From Oenanthe sinensis (taxonomy: Eukaryota; Streptophyta; Magnoliopsida; Apiales; Apiaceae), in the NCBI GenBank assembly GCA_028671895.1, contig CM053810.1, positions 29,925,501 to 29,989,500 on the forward strand: a DNA stretch of 64,000 bases. Reading direction: 5' to 3'. The position numbers and the translations under genes are program-made. How positions within the stretch are numbered: position 1 is the first letter of the stretch; every line of letters starts with the position of its first letter. A model generated the notes under the pieces. The model had not been told where the DNA came from. It saw only the letters and a program-made list of their open reading frames with translations, and searched no databases. This document shows, one piece after another, positions 55,817 through 64,000 of this stretch.

Positions 55817-57472
55817 CTTGTGTGTGTGTATGTGTGTGTTATATGATTTTGAATATATGATATTCATGTGATGTATAATCATGTGATGATTGTGTGTATT
55901 GATGTATGTATATGATACATGTTTGTTCTTATTATGAGAATCATAATCGATACGAATTCTGAAACTGCTTCGGTAGATTTTCTGAAATCTGTGTCCAGTG
56001 TCTAATTTTCACAAATTATATGTGTTTTCTGACTAGAATCATATCACTGAGAATTATAGTAAACCATTCGATGACGTTACAGGCCCCAAAATGACGATTT
56101 ATTATTTACTATAATTTAATTGATTTTCTAAAATTTCAAAATTTATATATATATGATTATATTATATATTTATATAATCTGAGATATATTACATGTGTTA
56201 TGTGAAAACATGGTGGATGGTTATAGCCCAAAGACCCATAGGATAGAAGTTTTGATTTATGGTTTTGGTTTCTAAATACGACTTGCATGTCATTTATTGA
56301 TTGTAATTTAATTATCTCAAATGTAACTCGAGTTATTCTTATAATTTCATTAGAATAGTTTTGTTTCAATATTCAATGTAATTATCAATGAAAGCTTGTA
56401 AGCAATGAGGTGATCCAAAAGAGGATGGCGGAGGAATGAAGAAAGAAGACATGTAATAGATAGTATTTTTAAACCACCGTAGATTGACTTTGATTTTTCC
56501 ATTAGCTTGGAAATATCACATAGGATGGGGCCATAACTAAATACGTTTAATTTACGCACAATACATATATGTATGTGAATGTATGTGTAGATATGTATGC
56601 GTTGGAATGATGTATGTATTAGATATGACACCCATGCTATGCCTGCATAAGAAAGATAAAATCTGTAGCGATTCAAGATTTTAAAATTAAAAAAACGATC
56701 ATGAGATTCTTGTGTTTATGAAACACGGTATTGAATATGATTTTTTTTCTGATATGGGGAGATTTTGTCAAAAGTGAAATATTATTCGTAAGAAAGTTGA
56801 GTTTTAAGTGAGACCACTTGTGACTTCTCCGACGATCTGGAAATCGAACCATTGACGAATATTTAAATGAATTATTTGATCAAGGAAAAATTGAGAATCT
56901 CTTTATGATGGGATCATGATCGTTAAACAATAAATCCCTAAATAGATATTAAGTTAATAAAGATGCCTAAATAGATATTAAGTTAACACATCAAGATCTA
57001 GATTGAGAAGGAGTGGGTTTGCCAAAGCAAGGTGCTCTTATTAATCATGAGAAAATGTGATAAGTAAATGTACTTAGTGTATTGAAATATTGGGTCTAAC
57101 TTAACTAAATCATCACAATAGGATTGTGGGTTTAGAGGAATAGAGTTTGGTGAGATTTATTGGATAAATGTGTATAATAGATTGTTCCACCAAACTTTTC
57201 AAGACTTATATTTGATATAATTGACAAATATTGTCTACCTAAATAGTCATGTTTTGAGTGCATTAGCCAACGCTATCTTAAAACATGGATGGAATATGGA
57301 TCTTGGCTCACTAGAAATATTTAAAGAAATGCTTTCTGAATTAATAGTTAGGGCTATTAGTTTGATAAAAATAGTGGGAGGTATATGATGATATACCATA
57401 ATCAATTAAACATAATTAATATTAAATCTGCAATCTAGTTTATTTTATACACTTTAATATTGTAGATATCAA
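55699..57472 (+). other. TE-E leader
   Basis: Noncoding and similar to the TE-B leader except that the hairpin array and GC-rich block of TE-B are absent; a (TA)/(TG) run lies at about 55787-55840. Confidence 0.7.
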
Positions 57473-59549
57473 ATGATAAACACAAACAACTTCTCTATGC
57501 GATCAGTTCTTGAGAAGGACAAGTTGACGAGAACAAATTTCCTCGAATGACATAGGAGCTTGAGGATCATCATCGGGCACCACGATATTAGTCAAATCTC
57601 TTCCCCTGCTATTAAAGCTGATAATGTAACATGTGCAAATGATAGTGATTATTGGAAGTAAATTGATGTTGCGACTGATGTTTCATGTCTCATGCTTGTA
57701 ACTATGAGTGCTGAACTTAAGAAGCAACATGGGCATATAGATGCTTGTGAGACGATTAAGCACCCTTAAAGGATATTTGAGGGACAGACTCTTCAAGTTA
57801 TATTTGACGACTAAAGGGTACTATACACTTACAAGTAGGGAGAGTGAGACCCGGTTACACCACATATTCTAAAGACTATAGGGTATAATGAATACCTTGA
57901 CATTTTGGGTTCCAGATTGGTTTGAAGACACCTAGATTTGATCTTATAATATTTGGACAACAACTATTCTTAGTTTGTTATTAACAAAAAAATGAATAAG
58001 ATTGATGAAACACCTATTGAGTTGCTAAGCATGTTGAGAACTGCTGAAAGCAACATAATAAATGCATGAACTATTACTATAATTGGAGTAAAGGTAGTTT
58101 CTCTGGTTGAAGGAACTCGTTACTTAAGTTTAGGCCTACAAGGAAAATTTAGAACTTGATAATTGTTATAACGTGTTTACAATTAGCAGAGACATTATAT
58201 TAGTTTCTTGTTTGGACAATAAAGGATTTATCATTTTAATTAAATAACAAGAGTTGTTTATTCTATTTCGATGACGAGGCTTATAATGTTGCACAAATAG
58301 TTAACAATTTATATATTCTAAAGTAACTCAAATCAAACATTACCTTTGGCACTGTCGTTGAGGTCATATTAATGAGAAACGCATTTCTAGAAAACATAAT
58401 GATGCATTCTTGGATAAGTTTGATTATGAATTATACAAAAGGATGTGAATCTTGGTTTATTTGGCAAAATGACTAAAACTCCTTTTACCAGACATGGTGA
58501 AAGGGTCACTGAACGAGTATGACTTATACATAGTGATGTATGTTGTCATATGTGTACGATGACAAAAGGTAGCTTTTATTAACTTCATAAAATTTACTAA
58601 TTATTTTAGTAGATACGAATATATGTATCTTTTGAAGAACAAATCTGAATCATTTGAAAAGTTCAAAGACTATAAAGATGAAGTGGAAAATATCAAAGAA
58701 AAGTTTTTTGATAGGAGGGATCACACCATGTTGGACATGGTGCTATCAATGTTGAGTCAAGGAATCTTCCAATTAGTTTCTGGGGCTACGCCTTGGAGAC
58801 AACTGCTTATACATTTAACCGAGTTCCTACTAAAATGGTTCAGAAGACTCCGTATGAGATATGGACTGAGAAGCATCATAGCATGTCATTTATGAAAATT
58901 TAGGGATGTGAGGTGTTTGTGAAACGTCTAAATTTGGACAAGCTTGGACGTAAATCAGAAAAATATAACTTTGTGGGATACCCAATTGAAATAAAGGGTT
59001 ATTCTTTCTATAATCCTTCCGAGAACAAAGTGTTTGTTGCTCGAACTGCAGTGTTCCTTGTAAGAGAAATGCTTTCTAAGAAAGACAGTGGGAGGATAAT
59101 AGATCTCGATGAAGTTTGAGACCCATATGACAACATTGAACCAATGGAGGAACCTGAGCAGAATGTACAAGAAAACAATATTGCTCAAGAAACACAGGTT
59201 GTTTATAAGTCTAGTAGGATTTGCCACGAGCCGAGAGATATTATGGATTTTTTTTGACTCAAGATGGTAATGTGATGCTTGTGAACGAAGATGAGTCTCT
59301 CACCTATCAAGACGCTATGAACACTCCAGATTCTAAGAGATGGCTGGATGCCACGAAATCCGAGATGGAATTCATGTATACTAATCAAGTATGGACTTTG
59401 GTTGATCCACCTGAAGAGGTAAAACCTATAGGGTGCAAGTGGGTTTTCAAGAAGAAAAGCAACATGGATGGTAGCGTACAGACCTATAAGGCACAATTGG
59501 TGGCAAAAGGTTTCAAGCAAATTCATGGTATTGACTAAGATGAGACCTT
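57473..59549 (+). pseudogene. TE-E gag-pol remnant
   Basis: ATG 57473 starts the Angela-type gag (SVLEKDKLT). Frame changes and stops follow; the zinc knuckle and protease DTG are deleted, GAG-pre-integrase (WHCR.GHINEKR, about 58350) is recognisable, the middle of the integrase core is missing (58690-58720), and an integrase C-terminal part is at 58720-59120. RT begins at 59221-59538 (DAMNTPDSKRW, GCKWVFKKK, LVAKGFKQ) and is cut by TE-F near GID. Confidence 0.85.
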
Positions 59550-59632
59550 TGTTAGGAATCTACATGTGATTTGATGATAACATTAATCTTAGAATCATAG
59601 AAATTTTATTTGATGTAACTGATCAATTGATA

Positions 59633-60114
59633 TGAAAGTTATAAATATCAATTGATCAGGAAACCATTTATCAGTTGAAATGTTTATATGAATCAACTGA
59701 TAATTTGGATTGTAGCATAGGTGTTCTTAGTTTATTTCAATCGATAAGGTGTAAATCAATTAATATTTTATTCATTAATTGATGTTAGAGTCGATTGGTA
59801 TAGATCATCAATTGATGTGTAAATTAAACTGTTAAATTGTAATTATGTGAAGACAAGAAATTACACAAGTGAAGGATGATCAATTGATATTGAAGCATCG
59901 ATGGATGGAGGATCAATCGAAGAAGCCAAGTCAAGCATTGAAGACCATCAACTGATGTGAAGACCCATCGATTGATATATCGATTGATAAAATCTATCAA
60001 TCGATAAGCCATCTTTTATCAATCGATGGATAGAAAGATCAATCGAAGAAGTACATCAGTTGATGGATTAAAGGACAGATCAATTGGTATGCCTAACAGC
60101 AAATTATCAATTGA
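59633..60114. promoter_or_regulatory. TCRAYNGATA-type motif cluster in TE-F LTR
   Basis: TCAATTGATA, TATCAGTTGA, TCAACTGATA, TCGATTGATA, TCAATCGATA, TATCAATCGA and others, upstream of the TATA at 60306. Same motif class as TE-C but with AATT/ATCGAT cores preferred. Confidence 0.75.
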
Positions 60115-60305
60115 GTGTGACAACACAGAAAGAATATCTGTTGAAGATCCAGAGAACAAAAGCACTCCTATGGAAGACAGTCTAGAGTGGCTGTGAAGAC
60201 TCAATCTGAAGCTGTCTTTTCAAACCTTTTTAAAAGATAGAAAAAGGTAAAAGAAAGGCAGGTAGAAACAATCCTAGAATATGAATTGTAAAAGAACACT
60301 TGTGG

Positions 60306-60313
60306 TATATAAA
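60306..60313 (+). promoter_or_regulatory. TATA box of TE-F LTR
   Basis: TATATAAA downstream of the motif cluster. Confidence 0.5.
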
Positions 60314-60669
60314 CAAGTGCAGCAGCATTATTAGAAAACAGACAAGTTAGACAATATGTCTTAATCAACTGTTTAAGCTTAAGAACACATTTGTAAGAAC
60401 AGTTGATTTGTTTTCTAATCTTGAAAAAACGCAGCTAGGTTTCTTTTAACCTAGGAACATTGAGCAAAAATATACACTGATGGAAAAACCAATCCATCAG
60501 TAATTTTAAATCTCCTTGTTCAATTTACGCTTCAGTCTTAAATTGTTAGAACATATTCTCTCTATATTCTCAAACTTCAAGAACGAATATTAGAACCCGC
60601 AAAAAGTTTTAATATTTGTATTCAACCCCCCCTTCTACAAATATTGACATTGTTCTAGGGAATAACAAT

Positions 60670-60681
60670 TGGTATCAGAGC
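60670..60681 (+). promoter_or_regulatory. Primer-binding site of TE-F
   Basis: TGGTATCAGAGC, initiator tRNA-Met type. Confidence 0.95.
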
Positions 60682-60725
60682 CTGCTTTTAACATACAGAA
60701 AGTTTAAAGATCAAGAACAGTCAAT

Positions 60726-63189
60726 ATGGGCCAAAAAGATTCAGGTGTAAAGATTCCAATGCTGGAAAAGGATGAATACTTTCCATGGAAGGTAAAAATG
60801 CATCTGCATCTTCTTTCTCTTGACCCTTCTCATGTTCACTGCATAGAGAAAGGTCCTCATGTTCCCATGAAGCTAGTCACAGGTGTAAACCCTGATGGAA
60901 CTCCTACAGTTGATAGACATGTTCCAAAACTCATTTCTGAGTTCACAGAAGAGGATGAAAAAGAAGTACTTAAAGACAAAAAGACCATGAACATTTTGTT
61001 TAATGGTCTAGATAAAGATATGTTTGATAATGTGATAAACTGTACTTCATCAAAAGAAGTGTGGGACACTCTTCAAACTCTGTGTGAAGGAACTGAACAA
61101 GTTAGGAAAAACAAGATGCAACTCTTAATTCAAAAATATGAATCATTTCATTTTAAGAGTGGTGAAGCCATCAATGATACCTATAGCAGATTCCAAAAGT
61201 TATTGAATGGTCTAAAGCTATATGGTAGGGTTTATGCAACAGAAGATACAAATCTCAAATTTCTAAGATCTCTTCCAAAGGAATGGAAGGCAATGACTGT
61301 CTCCATTAGACAATCTCAAGACTTCAAAGATTATACTCTAGAGAAATTATATGGTATTCTCAAAACATATGAACTGGAGATTCAACAAGATGAAGAGATT
61401 GAGAAGAATCAAAGAAAGGAGAAAACTGTGGCTTTGATGGTAAATGGGAATGAAGACAAGAAAGAAAAGAAAAATACTGGTTGTTCAGAAGAAGTCATGA
61501 TGGTGGCTAATGATGCTGATGAAGAATCATCCAAGGGAAAAGGAAGGACCAAATGTGAGGAAAATGAAACATGCTCATAGGATGATTTGGATGAGATTGA
61601 TGAGCACCTTGCATTTTTGTCAAGGAAGTTTTCAAAGCTAAAATTCAAAAGGAATCCAAATGCTCAAAGGCCTGGATCCCAGTGTAGAAACAACAATCAA
61701 AATAAAATTTTGGTTGATAGATCTAAATTCAGAAGTTTTAACTGTGGATTGGCTGGTCATTTCTCAAGTGAGTGCAGGAAGCCAAAGCAAGAAAAGGCAA
61801 AGACATATGAGGGTATTGATTATAAAAAGAAATACTTTGACCTTTTAAAACAGAAAGAAAAGGCTTTTTTCACTGAAGAGAAGGACTGGGCTGCTGAGGA
61901 CAGTGATTCTGAAGAATATATTAATCTAGCTCTAATGGCCAACCATGAGGATGAAGAAGCTAGTTCAGCATCCAATCAGGTATTAGCTACAAACTTTTCT
62001 GAGCTTTCAGCTGATGAATGCAATAGTACTATTAATGAAATGTCCAATGAATTGTACAATTTGCATGTCACTCTAAAATCTCTAAACAAAGAAAATCTCA
62101 AGTTAAAGAGCACCATTGATGCCTTAACTGAGAGGAATATTTTTCTTGAAAATGAACTTGTTTGTTTAGAAAGATTTAAGCAGGAAAGAAATGATGCTAG
62201 GAATGAACTAGTAAACAGTTTGAAAAGAGAAGAATTGTTGAAAGAACAATTGGCTGAAGAAATTGAAACCATTAGCAAATGGAATAGGTCTGCTAAAACT
62301 GCCAAACAAATTATTGATGTTCAGGGTGTAGATACTCTAGGAGAACTCCCCAAATCAATAGGCAAGTCATTGGCTGATACTTCAATGGATAAAGATCAAA
62401 CGACTGCTAATCCTTCATCAACTGATAAGGATTATCAATCGATTGATGCTGAATCAATCGATAAGCATCCATCGACAAGTAAATCATCAATGGCTAATAA
62501 AAAGAACAAATTTAGCACTCCTATTAAGTTTGTTAAGGAAACCAAAAATCAAGTTGAGGCTGAGGCTGAGAAAATCAACATAGGTAGCTTATCCAAGAAA
62601 CAACTAAAAGAAAAATTAGAAAAGATAGCACCTGTGGAAATTACTCAACCTAAGTCTGAGAAAAAGAAAAAGAATAGGAATGGTAAAGTAGGCATAAATA
62701 AGCACAACAACTACACTCCTGATATGTATGCCCCTAGAAAGGTATGTGCTAAATGTGGTAGTGTAAATCATTTTGTCCATACAATGCAAGAATGAAAAGA
62801 AATCTATATCTGCAAATGATTTAAATATACATGCCATGACTGCAAATGCCATGTTTACCAATCCTATGCTCATGAATGCCATGTCTTCTAATCTGGTTGC
62901 ACCTAATGTTCATATGCCTTATGCACAAGTTCCATACATGTATAATCCCTTCTTTGCATATCCTAATATGAACATGCCTGGAATGCCATGGAACATGCCT
63001 AATGTAAATGATGAAATTCATGGAAATTCTGCCATGAGTTCCAAGGTGTCAAAGCCCCAAAAGTCAACTCCCAAAGTTAAAGTGGATTTAAACCCACCAA
63101 AACAAAAGGAACCAAAGTTGACAACAGGGGCTCAAGCTGCAACTAATAAAAGAGGACCCAAGGCAACTTGGGTACCAAAAGCAACTTGA
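60726..63189 (+). pseudogene. gag: TE-F Gag with stop and frameshift
   Basis: ATG 60726 (MGQKDSGVKIPMLEKDEYFPWKVKM) matches TE-C gag. TAG at 61578-61580 interrupts it in frame. The first knuckle reads FRSFNCGLAGHFSSEC, so its first Cys is Ser. The coiled coil is present, then Ser-x-Asp motifs (62392-62475). At about 62774 a one-base change of frame falls inside the second knuckle (CAKCGSVNH then shifted), and the Met/Pro-rich tail continues in the other frame to WVPKAT at 63189. Confidence 0.9.
62392..62475. repeat. Motif cluster inside TE-F gag
   Basis: TCAATGGATA, TCAACTGATA, TCGATTGATG, TCAATCGATA, CATCCATCGA, read as SMD, STD, SID, SID, PST. Same place as in TE-C gag. Confidence 0.8.
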
Positions 63190-63223
63190 TTGTTTTATGT
63201 GTGTGCAGGGAAACAGGAAGAAA

Positions 63224-64000
63224 AATCTCTGGTATTTGGATAGTGGATGTTCAAGGCACATGACTGGAGATTTGTCCCTGCTCACAAAGTTTGTGGAAAA
63301 GGCTAGCCCAGGAGTTACTTTTTGAGATAACAGCAAAGGTTTTACTATGGGATATGGCTCAATTGCAAAAGAAAATGTTATCATTGAACCTGTAGCACTA
63401 GTTGATGGATTGAAGCACAATTTGCTCAGTATTAGTCAACTGTGTGATAATGGTAATGGTGTGTGGTTTACAACTGAATCATGCATCATAGCCAACAAAG
63501 AATGTGGTGAAATTCTCTTAATTGGAGAAAGAAAAGGGAATGTCTATGTGGCTGATTTTCTCTCTGTAAAAGCAAATTCAATGACATGCCTTCTTAGCAA
63601 AGCCAATACAGATGAAAGTTGGTTGTGGCACAAGAAACTAGCTCATTTGAATTTCAAAGCCATGAATTTATTGGTTAGAAAGAATCTGGTTAGAGGCATT
63701 CCACAGATGGAATTCACCAAGGATGGACTGTGTGATGCCTATCAAAAAGGAAAACAAATAAAAGCATCATTCAAGTCAAAGTCTGAATCATCAATTGATA
63801 AGCCTCTGGAATTATTGCACATGGATTTATTTGGTCCAGTCAACATCATGTCTATTGCCAAAAAAAATATGCCTTAGTAATTGTGGATGACTTCACAAGA
63901 TTTTCATAGGTATATTTCTTATTCTCTAAGGATGAGGCAAGCAAATTAATTATCAATCATGTGAAGAATGTTGAAAATGGCACTGAATGGAAGGTCAAGA
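63224..64000 (+). pseudogene. pol: TE-F Pol, N-terminal part (runs off window), broken
   Basis: Protease LDSGCSRHMTG, TGA at 63323-63325 inside the protease, GAG-pre-integrase WHKKLAHLNF...CDAY (last Cys changed to Tyr), integrase start MDLFGP, frameshift in the A-run at about 63858-63868, and a further TAG near 63907. Not functional. Confidence 0.88.

Larger units (their letters stand above)
54137..59549 (+). mobile_element. TE-E: old Angela-like element, 3' part interrupted by TE-F
   Basis: LTR 54137-55685, PBS-like site, leader and broken gag-pol up to the start of RT, where TE-F is inserted. LTR and leader match TE-B throughout but with heavy divergence, so it is an older relative. 3' LTR would lie beyond the window. 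Confidence 0.82.
59550..60667 (+). repeat. TE-F 5' LTR (1118 bp)
   Basis: TGTTAGGAATCTACATG ... GGGAATAACA. TATATAAA at 60306-60313 and C-run at 60626-60632. Confidence 0.92.
59550..64000 (+). mobile_element. TE-F: Sirevirus-type copia element, 5' part (continues past window)
   Basis: LTR 59550-60667, PBS, gag and the start of pol, clearly related to TE-C in protein sequence and in the LTR start TGTTAGGAAT. Flank ACCTT at 59545-59549 is the expected left target duplication; the right end is outside. Confidence 0.9.

Noticed and set aside
55787..55840. Regulatory TA/TG tract in TE-E leader
   Set aside because: Simple microsatellite; no support for a function.

Overview
The window is nuclear DNA from a flowering plant, probably a eudicot with a large retrotransposon-rich genome. 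The evidence is one intron-containing plant Rab GTPase gene, plant Ty1/copia elements primed by initiator tRNA-Met, plant MITEs and AT-rich spacers. I cannot name the species. Only one host gene looks intact (RABA4-like, 48999-50889). A decayed ribosomal protein S6 copy lies beside it on the minus strand.

Layout: (1) 1-33874 is a nest. TE-A is a Sirevirus/Maximus-type copia element whose 5' end lies outside the window. It carries gag, pol, a spacer, a 1380-codon extra ORF (aORF) and a 3' LTR. TE-B, a complete Angela-like copia element with 1552-bp LTRs and target duplication CGAAC, is inserted in a tandem array in TE-A's spacer. TE-C, a complete 12.8-kb Sirevirus-type element with 1176/1177-bp LTRs and target duplication GTTCT, is inserted in TE-A's 3' LTR. 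(2) 33875-36487 is AT-rich DNA with nothing I recognise. (3) 36488-44161 is TE-D, a 5'-truncated, decayed Sirevirus-type element with RT/RNase H end, spacer, broken aORF and LTR. (4) 44439-48400 holds a hAT-type MITE with exact 8-bp duplication, a possible gypsy-type LTR, and a Stowaway MITE containing another MITE. (5) 48770-52115 is the genic island. (6) 52116-59549 is a pile of decayed copia remnants including TE-E, an old relative of TE-B. (7) 59550-64000 is TE-F, the 5' part of another Sirevirus-type element, inserted in TE-E.

The most interesting pattern is in the Sirevirus-type elements. Each family carries its own short, often near-palindromic motif in dense clusters at two noncoding places: the LTR upstream of its TATA box, and the pol-aORF spacer upstream of a second TATA box. 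TE-C (and TE-F in LTR and gag) uses TCRAYNGATA; TE-A and TE-D use related TTCGAGA/TCTCGAA types, arranged largely in opposite orientation in LTR and spacer. In TE-C the same motif also appears inside gag, the integrase-RT linker of pol and the aORF, always in the frame that gives Ser-x-Asp repeats. The aORF products share an N-terminal domain, have no visible membrane segment and carry nuclear-type basic patches. One reading, which is inference, is that the aORF encodes or cooperates with a family-specific motif-binding factor that controls both promoters, as VANC proteins do with their motif clusters in VANDAL elements.
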